Shown: positions 26,092-34,131, counted from the stretch's first letter. The stretch is 64,000 nt of DNA from Noviherbaspirillum autotrophicum (GCF_000818395.1 NZ_JWJG01000028.1:4666615-4730614); one strand, 5' to 3'. Made by a program: numbers and translations. Notes: generated from the sequence alone by a model not told the origin.

Positions 26092-27288
26092 ATGAAATCG
26101 AAAACCGTACGCGTAACGCAAATCGTACCGATCGCACTTGCCGGCATGCTGGCTACCGCCTATGCACAGGCGGCCGAAGCGCCAGTGCAGCCGCAGGAAC
26201 AGGAGCTGCTTCAGCCGCACACCAAGAGTGGCTCCCACACAGGTGAGCTGCAGGAAAACCTGGTGCGAGCAGAGCAGCGCGGACCAACGACTGACCATGC
26301 ATCGCTGCAACCCGAAGCAGCGCTCCCCCACCCCGGCATCCAACTTGCACAAGCAGCATCTGCTCCTGCCGCGCCGCGATCAACGGCAACCGAGAGCGCC
26401 CGATCCGGTTCGCGTACCGGGCCAGGAACCTTCGAAGTGGACGAAGAGGCGGCACAACGTGCGCTCGAGCGCACTCTGACCCAGAGCGGCGCACTGCTAC
26501 TTCCGCAACGCACAGTCGAGGTCACACCAAGCTATACCTACCGGCGCAGCGAGCAAAGCGTGGCGGTGCTCGCCAACATCATTAATCCGGTGACCTCGGT
26601 ATCGACGCAGGCGGTCATTAATCAAAGAAGCCGGCAGAACGAAAACACGTTGCGTGTCGATGTCAGAGCCGGCCTCCCCTACAGTAGCCAGCTGGAATTC
26701 AGTCTGCCTTACAGCATCATGCGCACGTCGCAAGTGACCGACTTCGGAACAGGCACGTCAGCCAACGGCAAGGGTATTGGCGATGTGGCGCTCGGCATTG
26801 CGAAAACGCTCACGCGCGAAAGCGGCGCACGGCCTGATCTGGTCGGGCGTTTCACCTATAACTTCGGAAATGGCAAGCGGCAAGATGATGGCGTTCCCCT
26901 CAACGGCGGCTATCGCCAGATGACGGCCGAACTGATCGCCCTCAAACGCCAGGACCCGCTGGCATTCGTTGCCAGCGCGTTCTATAGCAAGACTTTCGAA
27001 AAGGATGGAATCAGGCCGGGAGATACTGCCGGCATCTCCTTATCCGCAAACCTGGCTGCAAGTCCGGCCACATCGCTGCAGTTCGGCTTCTCGCAGGTCT
27101 ACCGTAAGAAGCAGGAAAATAACGGCATTACCCTGGAAGGGACGGATCAGACTTATGGCATCGCGACCATTGGCGCTTCATCTGTACTGTCACGCGATCT
27201 GACGCTAGTGACGCAGCTCGGAATCGGCATGGGTAACGATGCGCCCAAATACAGCTTTACCATCTCTCTGCCGATTCTCTTTAGATAA
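26092..27288 (+). CDS. FapF-like outer-membrane beta-barrel transporter
   Basis: A 398-residue protein. Residues 1-28 are a signal peptide ending AYAQA. Residues 29-112 are a Gln/Pro/Ala-rich disordered region. Residues 114-131 (FEVDEEAAQRALERTL) form a short amphipathic helix, followed by GALLLPQRTVEVTPSYTY, which opens the barrel. The rest has alternating hydrophobic strands and ends with the C-terminal aromatic strand FTISLPILFR. Helix plus plug region before a barrel is the layout of FapF, the amyloid exporter of Pseudomonas. Assignment as a FapF-like export pore rests on this layout and on the adjacent C39 peptidase gene. Confidence 0.72.
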   Translation: MKSKTVRVTQIVPIALAGMLATAYAQAAEAPVQPQEQELLQPHTKSGSHTGELQENLVRAEQRGPTTDHASLQPEAALPHPGIQLAQAASAPAAPRSTATESARSGSRTGPGTFEVDEEAAQRALERTLTQSGALLLPQRTVEVTPSYTYRRSEQSVAVLANIINPVTSVSTQAVINQRSRQNENTLRVDVRAGLPYSSQLEFSLPYSIMRTSQVTDFGTGTSANGKGIGDVALGIAKTLTRESGARPDLVGRFTYNFGNGKRQDDGVPLNGGYRQMTAELIALKRQDPLAFVASAFYSKTFEKDGIRPGDTAGISLSANLAASPATSLQFGFSQVYRKKQENNGITLEGTDQTYGIATIGASSVLSRDLTLVTQLGIGMGNDAPKYSFTISLPILFR

Positions 27289-27292
27289 GGTG

Positions 27293-27325
27293 CAACAAGA
27301 ACAAGCTTCATGCCGGTTCTTGTTG
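27293..27325 (+). terminator. Hairpin after the barrel gene
   Basis: CAACAAGAAC (27293-27302) pairs perfectly with GTTCTTGTTG (27316-27325). It begins five bases after the stop codon. No long T run follows, so termination may be partial. Confidence 0.5.
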
Positions 27326-27330
27326 TGGCC

Positions 27331-27352
27331 CGGCCCTTAACCAAGGGCCGGC
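27331..27352. repeat. GC-rich hairpin between convergent genes
   Basis: CCGGCCCTT and AAGGGCCGG enclose AACC. A very similar GCCGGCCCTC/GAGGGCCGGC hairpin lies after another precursor gene at 28480-28502, so the element accompanies the precursor genes. Confidence 0.6.
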
Positions 27353-27365
27353 ACCGGCCAGCTAT

Positions 27366-27629
27366 TTAATTGCGTTGAAGGATGCCGCCGACGTTGATAA
27401 CGTGAGGAATGGCAATGGCATTGCCGAAGACCGACACTGCGATAGCGGGTGCTACGACAATCTGATTGAGGAATGCGAGATTAAAGTCCAGCAGGCCCGC
27501 GGTGACGCCGTCCATTTGCGCGGCGCTCAGCTGTACCGGTTCCGTAGCAGCCGGCTCCGCTGCCATAGCCATCGGTGACAGGGATAGCAGCGATGCGGAG
27601 ACCAGGGAAGCGATCAGTGCTTTTTTCAT
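27366..27629 (-). CDS. Secreted precursor peptide 1 (Sec signal + MDxVTAG motif)
   Basis: An 87-residue protein. Residues 1-23 are a Sec signal peptide (LIASLVSASLLSLSPMAMA). After a short acidic spacer comes the motif LSAAQMDGVTAG at residues 34-45, resembling the end of a double-glycine leader. The predicted mature part (about 42 residues) is very hydrophobic, rich in Val, Ile and Asn, and ends LQRN. Ribosome site GGAG lies nine bases before the ATG. It is close kin to the precursor at 28512-28763. Cleavage by the nearby C39 peptidase is inferred. Confidence 0.75.
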   Translation of the reverse strand: MKKALIASLVSASLLSLSPMAMAAEPAATEPVQLSAAQMDGVTAGLLDFNLAFLNQIVVAPAIAVSVFGNAIAIPHVINVGGILQRN

Positions 27630-27689
27630 TTTTCATTTCTCCTAAACCAAAAGTTGAAAAATAACGAAACGCCAACACGGTTTGTGCCG

Positions 27690-27745
27690 CGATTCCCTAT
27701 CACTTTAGCCAGCGCCCTCCGAAAAATAAGTATGAAATTTAGATG
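27690..27745 (-). promoter_or_regulatory. Shared promoter block, copy 1
   Basis: Upstream of precursor 1. On the minus strand it reads AAATTTCATACTTATTTTTC, then GG, a CTGGCTAAAGTGATAGGGA segment; TAAAGT could be the -10 element. Near-identical blocks precede precursors 3 and 4. Confidence 0.55.
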
Positions 27746-27891
27746 GAGCCCCGTTCGATTTTTAGGCTTTGATCCAGTTTTTGAATTCGTTTCGCTGCAT
27801 AAGGACTCGGCACTGCGCAGCGACGGCAAAGGACGGCGCGACTACTTGTAGTATCGAGAGCGGCCCGGACAGGCCGCATGCGGAAGGAGCA

Positions 27892-28317
27892 TCAAAGATG
27901 CTGCTGCGAGACGGTGACGGAGGAATTGCCGGTGCTGTAGATATACAGATAATTGGTGCCATTGGCTCCAACCTGTTGAATCTTGAGCGCCTCTCCCGGT
28001 TGCAACACATGGGTGGTCATCGCATCATCTGACTGCGATAACGACGACGCTGGCGTTTCCGCCCAATGGACGGCGACAAGGCCGCTCGACGCCAACCGCA
28101 TCAGCCACGCTAGTTGGTCTCCCGTCAGCCCAAGATCGGCACGCATTCCCTGCAGTACGTCGATGGCATTCGCAAACCGTGCCAACACCGGTTGGGCACC
28201 GGCCGTGACGCGATCCATGTCCTGTGTACTGAGCACGACCGGCTCTGTAGCCAGCGCTGAAGCGGAGCACGCCAGTAGCGGCAATATTGCTAGCCTATGT
28301 TTCAAGTCGAATTTCAT
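27892..28317 (-). CDS. Secreted precursor protein 2 (Sec signal + MDxVTAG motif, long form)
   Basis: A 141-residue protein. Residues 1-23 form a signal peptide (LAILPLLACSASALA), and LSTQDMDRVTAG at 29-40 matches the motif of the other three. The mature part is longer (about 100 residues) with an amphipathic middle (ADLGLTGDQLAWLMRLASSG). It ends with QQVGANGTNYLYIYSTGNSS, which has the Q-x-G-x-N spacing of curlin-type repeats. I took the ATG at 28317, preceded by AGAGGAAAATGAA. Unlike the other three it lacks the shared promoter block. Confidence 0.72.
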   Translation of the reverse strand: MKFDLKHRLAILPLLACSASALATEPVVLSTQDMDRVTAGAQPVLARFANAIDVLQGMRADLGLTGDQLAWLMRLASSGLVAVHWAETPASSLSQSDDAMTTHVLQPGEALKIQQVGANGTNYLYIYSTGNSSVTVSQQHL

Positions 28318-28441
28318 TTCATTTTCCTCTTTGCCGCCGTAGTCAGCGGCAGAAGCCATGCGAAATGCAGATTTACCCTTATTGATGGAAACCTCGGAGC
28401 GGCTCTGTGCGCATGCAGCCGATTCTCTTGCTAATGCAAAA

Positions 28442-28468
28442 ACAAAAAAACGGGTTCATCACCCGTTT
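28442..28468 (-). terminator. Intrinsic terminator after precursor 3
   Basis: Read on the minus strand: AAACGGGT, loop GATGA, ACCCGTTT, then a T run (A run at 28442-28450 on the plus strand). A classic Rho-independent terminator, 44 bases after the stop. Confidence 0.9.
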
Positions 28469-28479
28469 GATCATGTACT

Positions 28480-28502
28480 GCCGGCCCTCATGGAGGGCCG
28501 GC
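28480..28502. repeat. Perfect 10-bp GC hairpin after precursor 3
   Basis: GCCGGCCCTC and GAGGGCCGGC enclose ATG. Similar to the hairpin at 27331-27352. Confidence 0.75.
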
Positions 28503-28511
28503 CCACACTAA

Positions 28512-28763
28512 TTAATTGCGCTGAATGATAAAAGCGTTGTTGCTGTTGCGAGAAACCGCAACAGTGCGACCGGAGATCAGGCCGATCGCAGCAACCGGTG
28601 CGTTAATGCCCTGAGTCAGCTGCACGATATTAAAGTTCAGCAAACCGGCAGTGACACCATCCATTTGCGCAGTAGTCAGCTGCACCGGCTCCGCTGCAAA
28701 CGCCATCGACGACAGCGACAGCAGTGATGCGGATACCAGGGAAGTGATCAGCGATTTTTTCAT
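28512..28763 (-). CDS. Secreted precursor peptide 3 (Sec signal + MDxVTAG motif)
   Basis: An 83-residue protein with a signal peptide at 1-23 (SLVSASLLSLSSMAFA) and the motif LTTAQMDGVTAG at 29-40. The predicted mature part of 43 residues starts LLNFNIVQLTQG, parallel to LLDFNLAFLNQI of precursor 1, and ends IIQRN. It is rich in Asn, Ser, Ile and Val, without Cys. It has its own shared promoter block and a strong terminator, so it is monocistronic. Products could be amyloid-like fibres or peptides. Confidence 0.78.
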   Translation of the reverse strand: MKKSLITSLVSASLLSLSSMAFAAEPVQLTTAQMDGVTAGLLNFNIVQLTQGINAPVAAIGLISGRTVAVSRNSNNAFIIQRN

Positions 28764-28827
28764 TTTGCATTTCTCCTAGACATAAGCGTTGAAAAGTAAC
28801 GAAACGCAAACACGGTTTGTGCCGCGA

Positions 28828-28881
28828 TTCCCTATCACTTTAGCCAGTGCCACTCGAAAAATAAGTATGAAATTTAGATGA
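28828..28881 (-). promoter_or_regulatory. Shared promoter block, copy 2
   Basis: Upstream of precursor 3. Together with the 5' leader (28790-28827) it is nearly identical to copy 1: GTGCCGCGATTCCCTATCAC and AAATAAGTATGAAATTTAGA (plus strand) occur in both. Confidence 0.6.
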
Positions 28882-29247
28882 TGCCTCGCGCGCTTTCTCG
28901 GTGTTTGATCCAGTTTTTTAATCGATCGGGGGTGCTGCTTCCCGCGCTGTTTACCAGGTGCAGCAGCGGATGAAATGCACCATCTGCCAAGGCGCCATAG
29001 CGCCGTCAGGATCGCTTAGCGAGAAGAATCTGGCTGTCGCAGCCATGTCGCAGTTAACCGAATAGGAGATAAGCTGGGAGAGTTGAAAGAGACGTCGTTA
29101 GATGTACTTCGACGTAGCCAGCAAGCGATGCCAACGGTTGCATCTTATGCCGGCCAAGGGGGGCCAGACTATAGATAAGTTTGTACGAGGTGGTCAACGC
29201 GTGCTTTGAGCAGACGGCCATCCCTCCGCTCAAAGCACTCGTTCACA
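28882..29247. other. 366-base spacer without a recognised gene
   Basis: No ORF with a signal peptide or the MDxVTAG motif on either strand. I see nothing else. Confidence 0.45.
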
Positions 29248-29565
29248 CTACCGCTGCCACACCGATGCGAAGTTGGTGGGGATGCTATAGACAAGCGCAG
29301 TGTTGTTGCTGCCGATCTGGACGACGGTTACCGGGGCATAAATGATTTGAATAATCGAAGCGAAATTCATATTGCCGAAGGCTTGCGCGAAGCCTGATGG
29401 AAGCGCATTTTGCCGCGCATGCCGCCCTCCGGCAGTCACGCTATCCATATCATGCGCGGACAACAGCATTGGCTCGTTAGGGGAAACTTCGGTCGCGGCA
29501 AACGCCATCGACGACAGGGTCAGCAAAGGCAAGGCGATGAGACTGGTTACCAGTGATTTTTTCAT
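29248..29565 (-). CDS. Secreted precursor peptide 4 (Sec signal + MDxVTAGG motif)
   Basis: A 105-residue protein with a signal peptide at 1-23 (MKKSLVTSLIALPLLTLSSM start) and LLSAHDMDSVTAGG at residues 34-47; this copy has the full Gly-Gly. The mature part of about 58 residues contains VVQIGSNNTALVYS, which matches the Q-x-G-x-x-N-x-A pattern of curlin repeats. The gene has a shared promoter block and an unusual hairpin in its leader. It is the precursor nearest to the C39 peptidase gene. Confidence 0.75.
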   Translation of the reverse strand: MKKSLVTSLIALPLLTLSSMAFAATEVSPNEPMLLSAHDMDSVTAGGRHARQNALPSGFAQAFGNMNFASIIQIIYAPVTVVQIGSNNTALVYSIPTNFASVWQR

Positions 29566-29605
29566 TCATTTCTCCTTAACCGGCTCGAAAAAGTATGTTG
29601 AGTAC

Positions 29606-29629
29606 GGGACATGAATTGCTTCATGTCCC
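29606..29629 (-). promoter_or_regulatory. Perfect 10-bp hairpin in the 5' leader of precursor 4
   Basis: GGGACATGAA and TTCATGTCCC enclose TTGC, 41 bases before the ATG and just downstream of the promoter block. It could be an operator or an RNA hairpin controlling stability or translation. Confidence 0.6.
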
Positions 29630-29684
29630 TCCATACTTTATCCAGTACTTGATCGAATGATAAGTACGAAATTTCGATCATCAG
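29626..29684 (-). promoter_or_regulatory. Shared promoter block, copy 3
   Basis: Upstream of precursor 4. The plus-strand segment ATAAGTACGAAATTTCGAT and the CTTTATCCAGT segment correspond to the blocks of copies 1 and 2 with several changes; the flanks differ. Confidence 0.5.
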
Positions 29685-29761
29685 CAGGAGAAGAAGGCGC
29701 TTTCCTTCGAATTTTTCAATGTGTACGACGCCGTCAAACTTTGGTATCGCGCTGGAATGAC

Positions 29762-30448
29762 TTAACGCAAAGTTAGGAAATCATTTTCCTTCGGCGCCAG
29801 CTGATTCGGCGGCATGACGCCATCGCGTCGCTGCACCGTGAAGCCGATGCGGCCGAGCGAGGGGTATTCGATCCAATGCCCCATGAATTCATCGACCGTC
29901 ATGGTGCGGTTGCCCCAGGCAGGATCGGCGAGCAGCGCGCGATCGCGATACATGCCGCGGAAGACGACGAAGTGGTTATAGCCGTGTGTCTGAATCGGCA
30001 CGATCAGCGGCGCCTTCGCAACCAGGTCCTTGAGCTGCAGCTTACCGTAGCCGCTGCCCAGATACCCTCGCGCATCGACATGACGCTTCAGGTCCAGAAG
30101 CGAAAAGCCTTCCCGGCTCTGGATCAGCTGCGGGTTTTTGATGTACTCCTCCCGCTTCATCAGTGACAGCGCCACTTCCTTCTCGGTGACCGGATCGCCG
30201 TGCTGATACTTCAGCAAGGTTGCCAGCGCCGCTGCGCCGCAGCTCAGGTCCCACTGCTGTATCACCACGTTCTCATGGCGCATTTCAAGCAGCGACTTCA
30301 CAACACGCTCTCCGGCGAAAGCCTGAGCGGCCAACAACAGGTAAAACAATGCACAGCATCCGGCGCACAGCAGGTTAAAGGCGAGGCGCCGCCAGAGAGC
30401 CACTGCGGCCGTTTGTTCTGCAGCATAAGGCTGATCCGTTCTTTTCAT
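29762..30448 (-). CDS. Membrane-anchored C39-family cysteine peptidase
   Basis: A 228-residue protein. Residues 21-46 form one membrane segment or signal peptide. The peptidase domain has Gln64 and Cys70 (QQWDLSCGAAALATLL), His159 (GYNHFVVFRG) and Asp175 (LADPAWGN), the C39 catalytic set. It has no ABC-transporter domains, so it is a stand-alone enzyme acting on the periplasmic side, as FapD does. The ATG at 30448 has the ribosome site GGAGA seven bases upstream; longer frames to 30682 overlap the LysR gene. It probably processes the four precursors at their TAG/TAGG sites. Confidence 0.88.
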   Translation of the reverse strand: MKRTDQPYAAEQTAAVALWRRLAFNLLCAGCCALFYLLLAAQAFAGERVVKSLLEMRHENVVIQQWDLSCGAAALATLLKYQHGDPVTEKEVALSLMKREEYIKNPQLIQSREGFSLLDLKRHVDARGYLGSGYGKLQLKDLVAKAPLIVPIQTHGYNHFVVFRGMYRDRALLADPAWGNRTMTVDEFMGHWIEYPSLGRIGFTVQRRDGVMPPNQLAPKENDFLTLR

Positions 30449-30519
30449 GCGATGTCTCCGTATGGGCGTGGCGGCTAAATGGTGGGATGTGGTCATACTT
30501 TGATAGTGCGCATCGAGCG

Positions 30520-31506
30520 CTATTGCTCGATGCGCTGCGTAACAAGACTGCGCAGCACTTCGGCAAATCGGCTCGCCGCAGGCGTTGTCGACCAGGGGCG
30601 TCCATGGATCAGATACAGCACTGTCTTGTATCCAGCCTTTTCGCTTACCGGCAAGCGCGCCAGCAAGCCTTGCTCCAGCCATTGCTCCACCCGGTGCTGC
30701 GGTAGCCAGGCATAGCCAAGCCCTTCGCGCACCGCTGCCACCACCGTGTCAAAACTGTTGAGCAGCCAGCAGCGCGCCTGGGCCGAGCCGGCGGCGTCCG
30801 GGCGGTCGGCGTCGCTGCTGGGCGCAAGCCCGATCTGGACGTGCTGCGCGAGATCGGCGGCCGTCACTTCGCGGCCCAGCTTGAACAATGGATGATCCGG
30901 ATGCGCCACGGGAATGTGCGCGACTTCCACCAGCGGCTCGCCCAACAGCCCGAGCGGCACATGCTCGCTGATGGCGAGGTCGACGCTCAGGTCATGCAGC
31001 ACTTCTTCCGTTTGCGACACCGGCACCTCGCGCAGCTTGACCTGCGCGGCGCCCTGTCCGCTGAGCGTAAACTCGCGCAATGCCTGCATCAGCAATGGCG
31101 TCGGAAAGTTTTGATCAACGACCAGCCGCACTTCGCCGCCACAGCCCTGCCCTAGGTTCTTGGCGAAAGTCTCGAGCTCGACGGCTTCTTTCAGCACGTG
31201 GCGCGAGCGGTCCAGCAGGGCGCGCCCCTCGCTCGTCAAAATCGCCTTGCGTCCGTCGATCTTCAGCAAGGGCACGCCGAGTTGCTCCTGCAACTTGGAT
31301 ATGGTGTAACTGATGGTGGACTGGCTGAGGTGAAGCGATTTCGCTGCTTCGGCATACCCGCCGCAGTCGATGACGGCATGCAAAATGCGCCATTGCTTGA
31401 GGCTGACATAGATGTTCTGCACATCGTGCGGCCTGGAATATAACCGCGAACGGATGCCATTCGGACGTAGCGATTGCTCCGAACGTTCTTTTCTTGATTG
31501 CGTCAT
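30520..31506 (-). CDS. LysR-family regulator
   Basis: A 328-residue LysR protein. The winged helix lies at about residues 33-92 (KQWRILHAVIDCGGYAEAAKSLHLSQ, shown here in part). The effector-binding domain follows. It begins with a 30-residue basic extension; a start nearer to the HTH is possible. Sequence resembles CysB-like or general LysR activators, without a firm subgroup. It ends 72 bases before the C39 gene start on the same strand, but the two probably have separate promoters. Confidence 0.85.
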   Translation of the reverse strand: MTQSRKERSEQSLRPNGIRSRLYSRPHDVQNIYVSLKQWRILHAVIDCGGYAEAAKSLHLSQSTISYTISKLQEQLGVPLLKIDGRKAILTSEGRALLDRSRHVLKEAVELETFAKNLGQGCGGEVRLVVDQNFPTPLLMQALREFTLSGQGAAQVKLREVPVSQTEEVLHDLSVDLAISEHVPLGLLGEPLVEVAHIPVAHPDHPLFKLGREVTAADLAQHVQIGLAPSSDADRPDAAGSAQARCWLLNSFDTVVAAVREGLGYAWLPQHRVEQWLEQGLLARLPVSEKAGYKTVLYLIHGRPWSTTPAASRFAEVLRSLVTQRIEQ

Positions 31507-32346
31507 TTTTCATCCTTTACAGTTGTGCCAACCGCGAGGTGGTGTAACGGATTACAAAATTTCGTGCATGGAAACCCATGCGTTTCTGGGCCCACACCTA
31601 AAGCAAAACCTACACCCATCACACAAGGCCCTGATTTGTTTTGGCTTTTTTTATGGAAACTAGAGGTTCAGGTCCAAGGCTGTATCAGCCGCGTCACACA
31701 CATTCGTGACCAGGATGAAACCCATAGTCGGAACATGCAGACAGCCATGGCATGACGGCAACGCCGGCTGCCCGCTAACCCTTATGCGACCGTCCCCGCC
31801 CCTCCAACCGCCATGGCGGCGAGCAATGTCAAAAAACGTAACGCGAATGAAGCACCTGCATTGCTCACGGATGGCGGAAATGCCCGCCGCGTGCCGGGCA
31901 TTGCACGCATAAGCGACGTCATAAAAAAACCCCGCCATGCCTGTGTATGCAGATCATGACGGGGAACCGGAGATGAATCCCTGATAGTGCAAAACAGCGC
32001 GGCGCAACGGGAATGCCCCCCGTCCGCTGCATGGCTTCGAGGGAGAGGCGGAGATGCATTCGCATCCAAAGAAGGCGATTTCACCCGGATGCGCTTCCGC
32101 GCCACGCCGTCATCCCTGCGCCCCCCTATTTGGCAAGAGCTATGCCCGAATGGATAAGCTGTTGATTCGGTTGATATATCGCGCAGCACTCGAAGCCAGC
32201 GGTTGAGGATCTGTCACAAGCTGTATCGATTGCGTGCTGGACCGTGCTTTATCGTACATAGCCGTACTTGGATTGCGCATTCGCAAAAAACGCAGAATAA
32301 TCGCATCCACTATTTCCGCCCCTGAAACAATAAGGAAGCTACAGGC
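31507..32346. other. 840-base intergenic region with an orphan terminator
   Basis: No convincing ORF on either strand. It contains a minus-strand terminator at 31921-31964 with no gene in front of it, and presumably the divergent promoters of the two LysR genes. Confidence 0.5.
31921..31964 (-). terminator. Orphan intrinsic terminator on the minus strand
   Basis: On the minus strand CCCCGTCATG pairs with CATGGCGGGG (one mismatch) and is followed by seven T. No protein gene lies upstream on that strand before 32346, so it may end a small RNA. Confidence 0.6.
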
Positions 32347-33270
32347 ATGGACAGATTGCAATCGATGCGCGTGTTCGCGAAGGTGGTTGAGCAAGGCAGC
32401 TTCGCGCGCGCCGCGCAGATGCTCGACATCTCCAATGCCGTGGTCACCCGCCACGTCGCTGATCTGGAAGAGCACCTTGGCACGCGCTTGCTCAATCGCA
32501 CCACGCGCCGCCTGTCGCTGACGGAAACCGGGCATGCCTATCTGGAGCGCGTGCTGCAAATCCTGCAGGAGGTCGAAGATGCGGAGGCGATTGCGTCGGC
32601 ACATTCGAAGAAACCCACGGGCACGCTGCGCATTTACTCGCAAATCGGATTCGGGCAACTCCATCTTGCGCGGTTGCTGCGCGAATACGCGAAGCTCTGT
32701 CCTGACGTTGTGCTGGATGTGACGCTGTCGGATCGCAATGTCGATCTGGTCGAGGATGGCTTCGATGTGGGCATTTTCATCGATTTCCAGAAATTCGATG
32801 CCAGCATGATTGCGCGTCAGCTCGGTGTCACCGAAGTCGTGCTGTGCGCGTCGCCGGAATATGTAAAGCAGCACGGCATGCCGACCGAGCTGGAGGACAT
32901 ATCCCGTCATATCTGCCTGAATTTTTCCATCGAGCAGGTACGCCATCACTGGCCGGTCAAACAGGCCGATGGCACCACGATCCAGATTCCGATCAACTGC
33001 AAGGTAGTGTCCAACAATGGCGACTTGCTGCGCCAGTGCGCGCTGGAAGGGATGGGAGTCGTGCTGCGGCCATCGTTTGCCCTGCGCGACGACCTGGCTG
33101 CCGGCCGGCTGGTGCGGCTGCTGCCGGACCAGCATCTCCAGAGCCTGTCGGTAGTGATGGTCTATCCGAGCCGGCGCCTGCTGTCGGCCAAGGTGCGCAG
33201 CTTTGTCGATTTCATGTCGCACCAATTTCCCCGCCCGGAAAGCGATCCCTGGCTCGCCCCCGAAACTTGA
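32347..33270 (+). CDS. LysR-family regulator
   Basis: A 307-residue LysR protein of the DsdA/AaeR-like group, with the HTH at residues 1-60 (MDRLQSMRVFAKVVEQGSFA, AQMLDISNAVVTRHVADLE). The effector domain ends with VMVYPSRRLLSAKVRSFVDF, typical of this subgroup. Ribosome site AAGGAAG precedes the ATG. No obvious adjacent target gene; the next gene on the strand is a glutamine amidotransferase 93 bases away. Confidence 0.88.
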   Translation: MDRLQSMRVFAKVVEQGSFARAAQMLDISNAVVTRHVADLEEHLGTRLLNRTTRRLSLTETGHAYLERVLQILQEVEDAEAIASAHSKKPTGTLRIYSQIGFGQLHLARLLREYAKLCPDVVLDVTLSDRNVDLVEDGFDVGIFIDFQKFDASMIARQLGVTEVVLCASPEYVKQHGMPTELEDISRHICLNFSIEQVRHHWPVKQADGTTIQIPINCKVVSNNGDLLRQCALEGMGVVLRPSFALRDDLAAGRLVRLLPDQHLQSLSVVMVYPSRRLLSAKVRSFVDFMSHQFPRPESDPWLAPET

Positions 33271-33363
33271 CACGGGCGCGGCCCGCCATCCAGTTGCACC
33301 AATCCGTCCCCCGTTATGCGACGGACGTGGTACCGTATTGAATCATCGTTTGCGCTCACTACC

Positions 33364-34131
33364 ATGTGCCAATTGCTCGGCATGAATTGCAACGTCCCGA
33401 CGGACATCGTGTTCAGCTTTACCGGCTTTGCCACGCGCGGCGGCCGCACCGACGTGCATGCCGACGGCTGGGGGATCGCGTTTTTCGAGGGCAAGGGAGT
33501 GCGCCATTTCGTCGATTACGAAGCCGCGGTCGCCTCGCCGATCGCCGACCTCATCAAGCGCTACCCGATCAAATCCAGGAACGTCATCGCGCATATTCGC
33601 AAGGCGACGCAAGGCCGCATCGCGCTGGAAAACTGCCATCCTTTCGTGCGCGAGCTATGGGGTCATTACTGGGTGTTTGCGCATAACGGCGACCTGAAGG
33701 ATTTTGCGCCGCCGCTCAATGGCGCATTCCGGCGCGTGGGCACCACCGACAGCGAATGGGCCTTCTGCTACCTGCTGCAGGAATTGCGGCGGCGCTTCGG
33801 CGACTCGCCTCCGGCACAGCCCGCATTGACGGCAGCGCTGCGCGAGCTGTGCCGCGACATCGCCGCACACGGCACCTTCAACATGATGCTATCGGACGGC
33901 TCGGCGCTGTTTGCCCACTGCTCGACGGATCTGCACTACATCGTGCGCCAGCACCCGTTTTCCACCGCCAAGCTGTCGGATGAAGACATGAGCGTCGACT
34001 TTTCCACGGTCACCACGCCGAACGACCGGGTAGCCATCATTGTCACCGCGCCGCTGACCACGAACGAGGACTGGACGCGCTTTACTGCCGGTGAGCTGAA
34101 GGTTTTCGTGGATGGAATGCCGGTGGCATAG
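33364..34131 (+). CDS. Class II glutamine amidotransferase (YafJ type)
   Basis: A 255-residue protein. Met1 is followed by Cys2 (MCQLLGMNCN), the N-terminal nucleophile of Ntn amidotransferases after Met removal. Further motifs are HADGWGIAFF, VIAHIRKATQG, and WVFAHNGDLKDF. It matches the single-domain YafJ/YafJ-like family, whose acceptor substrate is not established. I chose 33364 because the Cys must be residue 2; a longer frame from 33316 would abolish that. Confidence 0.9.
   Translation: MCQLLGMNCNVPTDIVFSFTGFATRGGRTDVHADGWGIAFFEGKGVRHFVDYEAAVASPIADLIKRYPIKSRNVIAHIRKATQGRIALENCHPFVRELWGHYWVFAHNGDLKDFAPPLNGAFRRVGTTDSEWAFCYLLQELRRRFGDSPPAQPALTAALRELCRDIAAHGTFNMMLSDGSALFAHCSTDLHYIVRQHPFSTAKLSDEDMSVDFSTVTTPNDRVAIIVTAPLTTNEDWTRFTAGELKVFVDGMPVA

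Noticed and set aside
25668-26147. Minus-strand ORF of 159 codons upstream of the barrel gene
   Set aside because: No ribosome site, signal peptide or recognisable domain, and it overlaps the start of the barrel gene antiparallel.
30520-30682. Longer start for the C39 peptidase at 30682
   Set aside because: It would overlap the LysR gene by 163 bases and lacks a ribosome site; the ATG at 30448 has GGAGA at good spacing.
32140-33273. 377-codon ORF opposite the second LysR gene
   Set aside because: Composition is that of an antisense shadow and the plus-strand LysR gene is complete.
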